From Klebsiella planticola ATCC 33531 (GTDB lineage: Bacteria; Pseudomonadota; Gammaproteobacteria; Enterobacterales; Enterobacteriaceae), in contig NZ_JMPP01000004.1 in the NCBI RefSeq assembly GCF_000735435.1, positions 1 to 64,000 of the forward strand: 64,000 nt of DNA. Reading direction: 5' to 3'. Positions 28,876 to 36,777 of the stretch are shown here, one piece after another. Positions within the stretch are counted from its first letter, which is position 1. Each line of letters starts with the position of its first letter. The notes beneath the pieces are model-generated. The model saw nothing but the letters and a program-made list of their open reading frames with translations, searched no databases and had not been told where the DNA came from. The translations under genes were made by a program, and so were the position numbers.

Positions 28876-29796
28876 TCACAGGCCCACGTCCGGCAGCACA
28901 GGACGCGTCGCCAGCGCCTGTTCCACGATGTTCACCACCTGCTGACGGGTCTCCCCTTCCAGCGCCAGGCGCGGCGGACGGGTGACGGCGCTGCCGCGTC
29001 CCAGCAGCTCTTCGCACAGCTTGATGCACTGCACCAGATCCGGGCGCGCATCCAGGTGCAGCAGCGGCATAAACCAGCGATACAGCGCCATGGCTTCGTC
29101 ATAACGTTTCTGTGCGGCAAGACGGAACAGGGTTTCGCCCTCACGCGGGAAAGCGTTCGACATTCCGGAAATCCACCCTTCCGCTCCCACGGCGATGCTC
29201 TCCACCACCACGTCATCCAGCCCGGCGAACAGCACGAAGCGGTCGCCGACGGTGTTACGCAGATCGACGAAACGACGGGTGTCCCCGGATGAGTCTTTGA
29301 AGCAGACGATATTGTCGCAATCGGTCAGGGTGGCGAGGATATCTGGCGTGACGTCGTTCTTGTAAATCGGCGGGTTGTTATAAACCATAATCGGCAGGTC
29401 GGTGGCGGTGGCCACGCTGCGGAAGTGAGCGGCGGTTTCGTGCGGCTTCGAAGAGTAGACCAGCGCCGGCATCACCATAATCCCGTCGACGCCAACGCGC
29501 TCGGCCTCTTTCGCCATCTTCTGCGCGAACGCGGTAGTGAACTCGGCGACCCCGGCGATCACCGGAATTTTGCCGCCCGCCGCATCCTTTGCCACTTCAA
29601 TAATCTGCAGTTTTTCCTCGGTTGTCAGCGAGGTATTTTCCCCGACGCTGCCGCACACCACCAGCCCGGAGACACCGTCTCTGACCAGGTTTTTCATCAC
29701 CGCATGGGTGGCGTCTAAATCGAGGGAGTAATCATGACGAAACTGCGTGCTGACTGCCGGAAATACGCCGCTCCAGTGAATCGCTTTTTTGCTCAT
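28876..29796 (-). CDS. lhpC: delta1-pyrroline-4-hydroxy-2-carboxylate deaminase (DHDPS family)
   Basis: A 306-residue TIM-barrel lyase of the dihydrodipicolinate synthase family. The Schiff-base Lys167 (VCFKDSSGD) and Tyr139 (MVYNNPP) are present, and the GSVGENTSLT block (49-58) is the GxxGE motif of the family. In this operon it should deaminate and dehydrate the cyclic imine to 2-oxoglutarate semialdehyde. It is the first gene of the leftward four-gene unit, starting 152 bp from the end of the regulator gene. The family alone would not distinguish it from other DHDPS-like aldolases; context decides. Confidence 0.88.
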   Translation of the reverse strand: MSKKAIHWSGVFPAVSTQFRHDYSLDLDATHAVMKNLVRDGVSGLVVCGSVGENTSLTTEEKLQIIEVAKDAAGGKIPVIAGVAEFTTAFAQKMAKEAERVGVDGIMVMPALVYSSKPHETAAHFRSVATATDLPIMVYNNPPIYKNDVTPDILATLTDCDNIVCFKDSSGDTRRFVDLRNTVGDRFVLFAGLDDVVVESIAVGAEGWISGMSNAFPREGETLFRLAAQKRYDEAMALYRWFMPLLHLDARPDLVQCIKLCEELLGRGSAVTRPPRLALEGETRQQVVNIVEQALATRPVLPDVGL

Positions 29797-29948
29797 GCTC
29801 GGTTCCTTGTCGTCATTTTGTTAAGTCAAAGTGAATGAATGGTGAATTTTCACTGACAGATTGACGTTTCATGGACCCGGCGGCTTGTCGGTTTTCTTCC
29901 AATACGATGACGAAATTAGCACAGTCGCACAAAAGTGTGAGCCGGCGA

Positions 29949-30776
29949 TTATCCCGCCAGCGTCAGGCGAAAATCACGCGGCGTAGAGCCGGTCATCGCT
30001 TTAAACTGACGGCTGAAGGCGCTGTGATCGGTATAGCCGCACTGCAGCGCAATATCGGTAATCGGCGTCTCTCCCGCCAGCAGCTCGGTGGCTTTTTCGA
30101 GGCGGACCTTATGGATCATTTGCCGCGGCGTGAGGTGAAAGATCCGTTTGCAATAGCGTTCGATCTGCGCCACGGACATGCCGCTCAACCCGGTCAGCTC
30201 TTCCATGGTGATCGGTCGATGGTAGTGGCGACGAATATGATCGTCGACGATCGCCAGCCGCTGCCACGCCGGGTGTCGGGCATGCGCCTCTTGAAGATCG
30301 TGCGAGATCCCCGCCATGCCGATCACCTGGCCGTGAACATCGCGCAGCGCCAGCTTTTGCGTCAGACACCAGCCGCGCTCACGTCCGTTATAGAGGTGCA
30401 TTTCGAGCTGGTCGCGCAGGGTCACCCCCTCTCTCAACACCCGCAGATCCTGTTCGGTATAGCCCTGCCCCAACGCCGATGGAAAGACGTCGGCCGAGGT
30501 TTTGCCTAACAGCGAGGAGACGCTTTTAAAGCCGCAGCGACGGGCCAGCGTCAGGTTCGCCAGCAGGTAGCGCGCCTGGGCATCTTTGATAAAAAAGACC
30601 ACATTGGGAATCGCGTTCAGCAGCGGCGCGATAAGCGCCAGCGCATTGAGCAACGACGGCATGTTTTCCGGACGCTGGCGCGCCAGCCCTTCGCAAATCT
30701 GGCTCAGCTCATCCACGGCCAGATCCGTATCCTCAACCGGAGCGTGCTCCGAAGCAGCAGCAGTAACGCAGAACAT
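29949..30776 (-). CDS. lhpR: AraC-family regulator with PAS sensor, probable hydroxyproline regulator
   Basis: A 275-residue protein. Residues about 50-165 form a PAS-type sensor (AIPNVVFFIKDAQARYLLAN and GMAGISHDL), and residues about 175-272 an AraC double HTH (ITMEELTGLSGMSVAQIERY, ITDIALQCGYTDHSAFSRQF). It lies between the two catabolic operons and is divergent from the epimerase operon. A pathway intermediate, probably the cyclic imine or hydroxyproline itself, is the expected ligand. The symbol is by analogy with Pseudomonas. Confidence 0.82.
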   Translation of the reverse strand: MFCVTAAASEHAPVEDTDLAVDELSQICEGLARQRPENMPSLLNALALIAPLLNAIPNVVFFIKDAQARYLLANLTLARRCGFKSVSSLLGKTSADVFPSALGQGYTEQDLRVLREGVTLRDQLEMHLYNGRERGWCLTQKLALRDVHGQVIGMAGISHDLQEAHARHPAWQRLAIVDDHIRRHYHRPITMEELTGLSGMSVAQIERYCKRIFHLTPRQMIHKVRLEKATELLAGETPITDIALQCGYTDHSAFSRQFKAMTGSTPRDFRLTLAG

Positions 30777-31086
30777 ATGGCTTCCTCATGGCGGGTGACG
30801 GGAGGATATTTATTCACCTTCTGGTAACACATCAAGCAGCAATACCGCGTTTTGCGATCCTGACTCCGGTTTATATTTTCCCCTGAGTACGCCGCTGGCG
30901 CGATCGCGACTTTCGGTTTACCACAGCAATAAGCAAATGATTAATAAGAAATAACTATGCCATCCATAAACAGACGCCGCCGTTTACTGTGCCGATTTCG
31001 TCATTTCCTCTGATGAAAGCGTTCAAGCCGGAGGCGGTCTGTTGCGCCAGCATGATGAAACAAATCGTTAACCTCCGGAGATAGCC
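30777..31086. promoter_or_regulatory. divergent promoter region, regulator / hydroxyproline epimerase operon
   Basis: A 310-bp gap between the divergent regulator and epimerase genes. It is AT rich around 30930-30960 (AATGATTAATAAGAAATAA), holds a small CGTCATTTCC-CTGATGAAA imperfect hairpin near 31000, and ends with CCTCCGGAG directly before the epimerase ATG, where GGAG at 31076-31079 is the RBS. No credible ORF is visible; regulator binding sites are expected here. Confidence 0.5.
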
Positions 31087-32034
31087 ATGACTGTGCCACG
31101 TCACCCCATTGAACTCAGAGCCATTGATTCTCATACCGGCGGTGAACCGACCCGCCTGATCGTGGACGGTTTTCCGGATCTCGGGAACGGCAGCATGGCG
31201 GAGCGCCGCCAACGCTTCGCCCGCGAATTCGATCGCTGGCGCCAGGCGGTTATCCTGGAGCCACGCGGCAACGATGTGCTGGTGGGGGCGCTGCTGTGCA
31301 AACCGGTCTCACCGCAGGCAACCGCCGGGGTGATTTTCTTCAACAACGCCGGCTTTCTGAACATGTGCGGGCATGGCACCATCGGGCTTATCGCCTCGCT
31401 GGCATGGCTTGGTCGCATCAAGCCGGGCATCCACCTGATTGAAACGCCGGTGGGCAACGTCAGCGCGACGCTACATGAAGACGGCAGCGTCTCGGTGGAA
31501 AATGTTCCTGCCCGGCGCGGCAAAAAGCAGCTCAGCGTCAACACCGCGGTGGGTACCGTCAGCGGTGATATTGCCTGGGGCGGCAACTGGTTTTTCCTCA
31601 TCAACGATCACCCTTTCACCCTCGAACCCGCCCAAATTCCGCAGCTCACCGAGTATGCGTGGGCCGTACGTGAAGGGCTGGAAGCCGCCGGGATCCGCGG
31701 CGATGACGGTGGCGAAATCGACCATATCGAACTCTTTGCCGATGATGCCGATGCCGACAGCCGCAGCTTCGTACTGTGCCCGGGGAAAGCCTGGGATCGT
31801 TCGCCGTGCGGCACCGGAACCAGCGCCAAACTGGCCTGTCTGGCCGAAGATGGCAAGCTGCAGCCCGGCGAACTCTGGCAGCAGGCCAGTATTATCGGCA
31901 GCCAGTTTACCGCCAGCTATACGCGCAGCGACGCCGGTATCATTCCGACGATCCGCGGCGCAGCCTGGGTGTGCGGCGATACCCGGCTGATCCTCAACCC
32001 GGACGATCCCTTCTGCTGGGGGATCGTGCCGTGA
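31087..32034 (+). CDS. lhpA: 4-hydroxyproline 2-epimerase
   Basis: A 315-residue proline-racemase-family enzyme that inverts C2 of trans-4-hydroxy-L-proline to give cis-4-hydroxy-D-proline. Both catalytic cysteines are present, Cys94 (NMCGHGTIG) and Cys241 (SPCGTGTSA). This two-Cys pattern fits an epimerase, whereas trans-3-hydroxyproline dehydratases have Thr at the second site. [12 protein letters not shown] near the N-terminus is the hydroxyproline-epimerase form. It begins the rightward operon; its stop overlaps the GTG start of the next gene. Confidence 0.93.
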   Translation: MTVPRHPIELRAIDSHTGGEPTRLIVDGFPDLGNGSMAERRQRFAREFDRWRQAVILEPRGNDVLVGALLCKPVSPQATAGVIFFNNAGFLNMCGHGTIGLIASLAWLGRIKPGIHLIETPVGNVSATLHEDGSVSVENVPARRGKKQLSVNTAVGTVSGDIAWGGNWFFLINDHPFTLEPAQIPQLTEYAWAVREGLEAAGIRGDDGGEIDHIELFADDADADSRSFVLCPGKAWDRSPCGTGTSAKLACLAEDGKLQPGELWQQASIIGSQFTASYTRSDAGIIPTIRGAAWVCGDTRLILNPDDPFCWGIVP

Positions 32035-33140
32035 ACCACGGCGACGTCATCGTGATCGGCGCCGGGATCGTCGGTGCCGCCTGCGCGTGGCAGCTGGCGA
32101 AACGCGGGCAAAAAGTGATTCTGCTCGACGATCGCCAGCCGGGCGCCACCGCAGCCGGAATGGGGCATCTGGTGTGTATGGATGACGATCCCGCCGAACT
32201 GGCGCTCTCCGCCTGGTCACTGGCACGCTGGCGCACCCTCACGCCGCAAATGCCCGAGCGCTGCGCCTGGCGCGGCTGCGGCACTCTGTGGCTGGCGGAA
32301 ACCTCCCAGGAGCTGGAGATCGCCCGGGAAAAACAGCGGCGGATGGCCGCATATCAGGTCTCCAGCGAGATGCAGACCCCTTCACAGCTGACGCAGCGAG
32401 AACCGCTGCTGCGGGCAGGATTACAGGGCGGACTGTGGGTTCCCGGCGATGGTATCGTCTACGCCCCTGAAGTTGCGCGCTGGTTTATCGCCGACGCGGG
32501 AGACAACCTGACCTGCCTCACCGAAGGCGCCATGGAAATCGCCGAGCCGGCGGTGACGTTGACCTGCGGAAAACAGCTGCGGGCGCCGGCTATCGTTGTC
32601 GCCTGCGGCCTCGGCGCCAATGGGCTGCTGGGGGAAAACTGGCTGCGAGCAAAGAAAGGCCAGCTGGCGATCAGCGACCGCTACGGCCCGTTACTCCATC
32701 ATCAGCTGGTCGAACTGGGCTACGGTGCCAGCGCCCACGGCGGCGGCACCTCGGTGGCGTTTAACGTCCAGCCGCGCCCCACCGGACAGCTGCTGATCGG
32801 CTCTTCGCGGCAGTTTGATAACTCAGAACGCCAGCTGGATTTGCCGCTGCTGGCGCAGATGCTCGACCGCGCCCGGCACTTCCTGCCCGCCCTGGCCGGG
32901 CTGAATATTATCCGCTGCTGGAGCGGCTTTCGCGCCGCGTCAGAGGACGGAAATCCCCTGATAGGTCCCCACCCGTCGCGTCCCGGCCTGTGGCTGGCGC
33001 TGGGTCATGAAGGGCTCGGCGTCACCACCGCCCCCGCCAGCGCAGAGCTGCTCGTCGCCCAGTTATTGGGCGAGCGCTGCCCGTTAGCCCCCGACGCGTG
33101 GCTACCGGCCCGCCTGCTGAAAAAAGAGGCTATCGCATGA
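32031..33140 (+). CDS. lhpB: D-hydroxyproline dehydrogenase, DAO-type FAD subunit
   Basis: A 369-residue FAD oxidoreductase of the D-amino-acid oxidase/glycine oxidase fold. The dinucleotide-binding motif is [21 protein letters not shown] (residues 6-26 region), and the C-terminal [18 protein letters not shown] is the family's second flavin contact. The start is GTG at 32031 in a GTGA overlap with the epimerase stop. With the two following genes it forms a three-subunit dehydrogenase like Pseudomonas LhpBEF. Confidence 0.88.
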   Translation: MNHGDVIVIGAGIVGAACAWQLAKRGQKVILLDDRQPGATAAGMGHLVCMDDDPAELALSAWSLARWRTLTPQMPERCAWRGCGTLWLAETSQELEIAREKQRRMAAYQVSSEMQTPSQLTQREPLLRAGLQGGLWVPGDGIVYAPEVARWFIADAGDNLTCLTEGAMEIAEPAVTLTCGKQLRAPAIVVACGLGANGLLGENWLRAKKGQLAISDRYGPLLHHQLVELGYGASAHGGGTSVAFNVQPRPTGQLLIGSSRQFDNSERQLDLPLLAQMLDRARHFLPALAGLNIIRCWSGFRAASEDGNPLIGPHPSRPGLWLALGHEGLGVTTAPASAELLVAQLLGERCPLAPDAWLPARLLKKEAIA

Positions 33141-33400
33141 GCCAGACTATCCCGGTGATGATTGAAGGTGAAACACGCGACGTTCCGGTGGGAATCAGCG
33201 TCGCGGCAGCGCTGTCGTTGACGGCGAATCCCACCACACGCGTGGCCGTCGGCGGACAGCCCCGCTCCCCTTTTTGCGGCATGGGTATTTGCCAGGAGTG
33301 CCGGGTGACCGTCAACGGACGGCGGGTGCTGGCCTGCCAGACGCTGTGCCAGCCCGGAATGACGATTGAAAGGAGCTGCCATGCAAACCCTGCGCTGTGA
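33137..33400 (+). CDS. lhpF: D-hydroxyproline dehydrogenase, [2Fe-2S] subunit
   Basis: An 87-residue ferredoxin-like protein with the cluster cysteines Cys47, Cys52, Cys55 and Cys67 (CGMGICQEC and ACQT). It resembles the small HcnA-type subunit of hydrogen-cyanide synthase and opine-oxidase relatives. It overlaps the DAO subunit by 4 bp (ATGA) and the next subunit by 20 bp, so equal expression of the three subunits is expected. Confidence 0.88.
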   Translation: MSQTIPVMIEGETRDVPVGISVAAALSLTANPTTRVAVGGQPRSPFCGMGICQECRVTVNGRRVLACQTLCQPGMTIERSCHANPAL

Positions 33401-34646
33401 CATTCTGATTCTCGGCTGCGGCCCGGCGGGTCTCGCCGCCGCACTGGCGGCCGCGTCCTGCGGTAAGCAGGTCGTTATCCTCGACGATAATCCGCGCCCC
33501 GGCGGGCAGATCTGGCGCGAGGGTCCGCAGGTGCAGCTCCCTGCCCTGGCGCGCCGCTACCGGGAAGCCGTTGCTGCGGAGAAAAATATCACCTCGCTGA
33601 ACGGTGCCCGGCTTATCGCCCGCCCCTCGGCGCATAGCGTCCTGTTCGAAACCGCCGACGACAGCGGGCTTGTCGAATGGCAAAAGCTGATCCTCTGCTG
33701 CGGCGCACGGGAACTCTCGCTGCCTTTCCCCGGCTGGACGCTGTCCGGCGTCACCGGCGCCGGCGGGTTACAGGCGCAAATCAAACACGGTCTGACGCTC
33801 CGGGGGCAAAAAGTGGTGATTGCCGGCAGCGGTCCGCTGCTGCTGGCGGTGGCCGCGACGGTGAAAAAAAGCGGAGGTGAAGTACGACAGATTGTTGAGC
33901 AGGCCCCGCTCAGCGCATTACTGCGTTTTGGCAGCAGCCTGTGGCGCTGGCCGGAAAAACTTCGCCAGCTGGCTACCCTCGCCCCGCGACGCTATCTGAG
34001 CAGTAGCCAGGTGATTCGCGCCCACGGCGAGACGCAGCTCGAAGCCATTACGCTGCGCGATGCCCGCGGCATTGAACGGACAATCGCCTGCCAGCGGCTG
34101 GCTATCGGTTACGGCCTGGTAGCCAATATTGAAACCGCGCTGCTCTTCGGCTGCGCGCTGGCTGACGAGGCAATAGCGGTGAATCGCTGGCAGCAGACCA
34201 GCGTCGCGAACATCTACGCCGCGGGCGAATGCACCGGTTTTGGCGGCAGCGAACTGGCGCTGGCAGAAGGTGAAATTGCCGGCTTTGCGGCAGCTGACGC
34301 CGAGGCTTGCGCCCAGGCCCTCTTCGCCCGTCGCGGGCGCTGGCAGGCATTTGCTCATGCGGTCAACCGCACATTCACCCTGCCAGAGAGCCTGAAAAAC
34401 GCCGCCACGCCGGATAGCCTGCTGTGCCGCTGCGAAGATGTGCGCTGCGGCGACGTTGCCGATGCCGATAGCTGGCACCAGGCAAAACTGACCCGCCGCT
34501 GCGGAATGGGCGCCTGTCAGGGAAAAACCTGCGCGACCACCGCCCGCTGGCTGTACGGCTGGCCGCTACCGCAGCCGCGCGAGCCGCTCTCTCCCGCCAG
34601 AGCCGAAACCCTTATCGCGCTGGCCGATACCCGAACAATGCGCTGA
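33381..34646 (+). CDS. lhpE: D-hydroxyproline dehydrogenase, FAD/NAD(P)-type subunit
   Basis: A 421-residue flavoprotein like HcnB or opine oxidase subunit A. The N-terminal LILGCGPAGLAAALAAAS binds FAD; a second Rossmann motif VVIAGSGPLLLAVAATVK (about 150) binds a second nucleotide. The C-terminal segment LLCRCEDVRCGD and CGMGACQGKTC carries four cysteines of a BFD-like [2Fe-2S] site. The ATG at 33381 has AAAGGAG ideally spaced. The gene is the last of the rightward operon, one base from the convergent hpaR stop. Confidence 0.88.
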   Translation: MQTLRCDILILGCGPAGLAAALAAASCGKQVVILDDNPRPGGQIWREGPQVQLPALARRYREAVAAEKNITSLNGARLIARPSAHSVLFETADDSGLVEWQKLILCCGARELSLPFPGWTLSGVTGAGGLQAQIKHGLTLRGQKVVIAGSGPLLLAVAATVKKSGGEVRQIVEQAPLSALLRFGSSLWRWPEKLRQLATLAPRRYLSSSQVIRAHGETQLEAITLRDARGIERTIACQRLAIGYGLVANIETALLFGCALADEAIAVNRWQQTSVANIYAAGECTGFGGSELALAEGEIAGFAAADAEACAQALFARRGRWQAFAHAVNRTFTLPESLKNAATPDSLLCRCEDVRCGDVADADSWHQAKLTRRCGMGACQGKTCATTARWLYGWPLPQPREPLSPARAETLIALADTRTMR

Positions 34647-34647
34647 T

Positions 34648-35094
34648 CTACTCTTCCTCATCACTGTGCCCGGCACCCTGACGGTTGCCGAGCGCAATAA
34701 ACTCTTCCAGCAGCGCAGTCAGTTGCTGCATCTTTTCACTGGTGAACTGGGCTTCAATCAGGCGATAGGCCTCTTCCACCTGCGCCTGCGCGCTTTCATA
34801 CAGCGTGTAGCCCGCCGGCGTCAGCGAAATATACAACTTGCGCTGATCGTTGACCGGCTTGAGACGCAGCACCAGACCGTCACGCTCCATACGGGTCAGA
34901 ATACCGGTCAGGCTGGGGCGCAGGATGCAGGCGCGGAACGCCAGATCGTGAAAGTCCATCGACGGATTTTCCGCAAGGATGCGCACAATACGCCACTGCT
35001 GCTCGGTGAGATTATGGCGTTTAACGATCGGTCGGAAATGGCCCATTGCCGCTTCCCGCGCCTGCAACAACGCAATGGTTAACGAATCATGCAT
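34648..35094 (-). CDS. hpaR: MarR-family repressor HpaR
   Basis: A 148-residue MarR protein nearly identical to E. coli HpaR, the repressor of the homoprotocatechuate meta-cleavage operon. The winged helix lies at about 28-105 (LTEQQWRIVRILAENPSMDF, RPSLTGILTRMERDGLVLRL). Ligands reported for HpaR are 4-hydroxyphenylacetate and related acids. MHDSLTIALL is the conserved start; a seven-codon extension upstream is dropped. It is divergent from hpaG1 with 289 bp between starts. Confidence 0.96.
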   Translation of the reverse strand: MHDSLTIALLQAREAAMGHFRPIVKRHNLTEQQWRIVRILAENPSMDFHDLAFRACILRPSLTGILTRMERDGLVLRLKPVNDQRKLYISLTPAGYTLYESAQAQVEEAYRLIEAQFTSEKMQQLTALLEEFIALGNRQGAGHSDEEE

Positions 35095-35123
35095 CACATA
35101 CCCTCGACATCGCACTCTTAAGT

Positions 35124-35133
35124 TTATTAATAA
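35124..35133. promoter_or_regulatory. candidate HpaR half-operator near hpaR
   Basis: TTATTAATAA is a perfect 10-bp palindrome, 30 bp upstream of the hpaR start, in the AT-rich divergent region. It shares the TTAAT core with the longer inverted repeat at 35221-35269 and could be the autoregulatory site. Confidence 0.4.
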
Positions 35134-35220
35134 GTTAATAATTAGCGCCTATCCTGCCATGACGCAACCGGTTTCTGCACCTGAAAAGTACCAGCCGAGA
35201 CAATAAAAAACGACAACTAA

Positions 35221-35275
35221 CTGATTAATAACATATAAAAAATTACACTGTAAATTTATTGTTAATCAGATCACA
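35221..35275. promoter_or_regulatory. inverted repeat and CRP-like site upstream of hpaG
   Basis: CTGATTAA at 35221-35228 and TTAATCAG at 35262-35269 are exact inverted arms, 33 bp apart, with further imperfect matches inside each arm. TGTTA-ATCAGA-TCACA at 35260-35275 fits the CRP consensus at 9 of 10 positions and overlaps the right arm. HpaR operators and CRP activation of this operon are known in E. coli W, so this is a reasonable control region. Confidence 0.55.
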
Positions 35276-35383
35276 AAACATTCACTTCTGTTTGCCAAAC
35301 CCCGCCACAAGGAATAAAAGATGATCATTAACATATTAATGAATATCCCTTAGCATCCGACATCAGTACCAGAGGAGTGGTGA

Positions 35384-36016
35384 ATGAAAGGTACCATCTT
35401 CGCCGTTGCGCTTAACCATCGCAGCCAGCTTGACGCCTGGCGCGACGCGTTCCAACAGGCCCCTTACAAAACCCCGCCGAAGACCGCGGTCTGGTTTATC
35501 AAACCGCGCAATACCGTCATCGGTGCGAACGAGGCCATTCCCTATCCGCAGGGTGAAACCGTGCAGAGCGGCGCCACCGTCGCGCTGATTGTCGGCAAAA
35601 CCGCGCGTAAGGTTTCCGCCGCCGACGCGGCCTCTTTTATCGCCGGCTATGCGCTGGCCAATGACATCAGCCTGCCGGAAGAGAGCTTCTACCGCCCGGC
35701 GATTAAGGCCAAATGTCGCGATGGCTTCTGCCCCATCGGCACCCTCGCCCCGGTGCATAGCGTGGACAATCTGACCATCATCACTGAAATCAACGGCCGC
35801 GAGGCCGACAGCTGGAACACCGGCGATCTGCAGCGCAATGCCGCCGAACTGTTAAGCGCGCTGAGCGAGTTTGCCACCCTGAATCCCGGCGATGCCATCC
35901 TGATCGGTACCCCTCACGCCCGCGTCACGCTGCAGCCCGGCGATCGCGTGCGGATCCTCGCCGAAGGTTTCCCGGCGCTGGAAAACCCGGTTGTTGCAGA
36001 AGGAGAGCTGGCATGA
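35384..36016 (+). CDS. hpaG1: HpaG, N-terminal half (HpaG1), FAH-family decarboxylase/isomerase
   Basis: A 210-residue fumarylacetoacetate-hydrolase-fold protein equivalent to the N-terminal half of E. coli HpaG (429 residues, one chain). FAH metal-site region: ALANDISLPEESFYRPAIKAKC and TPHARVTLQPGD-type C-terminus. HpaG performs the decarboxylation of 5-oxo-pent-3-ene-1,2,5-tricarboxylate and the isomerisation of the diene. Here the two halves are separate genes with an ATGA overlap, so the split form is intact and probably assembles as a heteromer. Confidence 0.92.
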   Translation: MKGTIFAVALNHRSQLDAWRDAFQQAPYKTPPKTAVWFIKPRNTVIGANEAIPYPQGETVQSGATVALIVGKTARKVSAADAASFIAGYALANDISLPEESFYRPAIKAKCRDGFCPIGTLAPVHSVDNLTIITEINGREADSWNTGDLQRNAAELLSALSEFATLNPGDAILIGTPHARVTLQPGDRVRILAEGFPALENPVVAEGELA

Positions 36017-36777
36017 AACAGGCACGTATTGAATGGCAAGGCACCCGCTACGACGCACAGATCGATGAACGCGACCAGCTTCGCCTCGCCGATGGCACCC
36101 TGCTTAAAGCAGGCGACTTTCGCTGGCTGCCTCCCGCCGACGGAACGCTGTTCGCGCTGGGTCTGAACTATGCCGACCACGCCAGCGAGCTGGAGTTTAA
36201 GCCGCCGGAGGAGCCGCTGGTGTTTATCAAAGCGCCGAACACCTTTATCGGTCATCAACAAGAGTCGGTACGCCCGGACAACGTGGAGTACATGCATTAC
36301 GAAGCCGAACTGGTGGTGGTGATAGGCAAAACCGCGCGCCGCGTCGCCGAAGCCGATGCCATGGACTATGTCGCCGGCTACACCGTCTGCAATGACTACG
36401 CCATTCGCGACTATCTGGAAAACTACTACCGCCCGAACCTGCGGGTGAAAAGCCGCGACACGCTGACGCCCATCGGGCCGTGGATCGTCGCGAAAGAGGC
36501 GATCCCGGATCCGCATAATCTGACTCTGCGCACCTGGGTCAACGGCGAGCTGCGCCAGCAGGGCACGACGGCCGATCTGATCTTCAGCGTTCCGTTCCTG
36601 ATCGCTTACCTAAGCGAATTTATGACCCTGCAACCGGGCGACATGATCGCCACCGGCACGCCGAAAGGGCTGTCCGATGTGGTGCCGGGTGACGAAGTGA
36701 TCGTCGAAGTCGAAGGCGTCGGCCGCCTGGTCAACCGCATCATCAGCCAGCAAGCGTATGAGGAGAAGCTGTCATGA
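36013..36777 (+). CDS. hpaG2: HpaG, C-terminal half (HpaG2), FAH-family decarboxylase/isomerase
   Basis: A 254-residue FAH-fold protein equivalent to the C-terminal half of E. coli HpaG. Motifs are GLNYADHASEL (about 50-60), the metal-binding EAELVVVIGKTARR (about 97-110), NDYAIRDY and GTPKGLSDVVPGD. It starts with an ATGA overlap on hpaG1 and ends with an ATGA overlap on hpaE, so the three are translationally coupled. Confidence 0.92.
   Translation: MKQARIEWQGTRYDAQIDERDQLRLADGTLLKAGDFRWLPPADGTLFALGLNYADHASELEFKPPEEPLVFIKAPNTFIGHQQESVRPDNVEYMHYEAELVVVIGKTARRVAEADAMDYVAGYTVCNDYAIRDYLENYYRPNLRVKSRDTLTPIGPWIVAKEAIPDPHNLTLRTWVNGELRQQGTTADLIFSVPFLIAYLSEFMTLQPGDMIATGTPKGLSDVVPGDEVIVEVEGVGRLVNRIISQQAYEEKLS

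Noticed and set aside
33381-34646. A stand-alone opine oxidase for the FAD/NAD(P) and 2Fe-2S genes
   Set aside because: The subunits resemble opine oxidase parts, but the epimerase, deaminase and semialdehyde dehydrogenase genes around them point to D-hydroxyproline.
35384-36777. hpaG as a broken (frameshifted) gene
   Set aside because: Both halves have proper starts and stops, an ATGA overlap and complete FAH-type domains, so a natural split is more likely.
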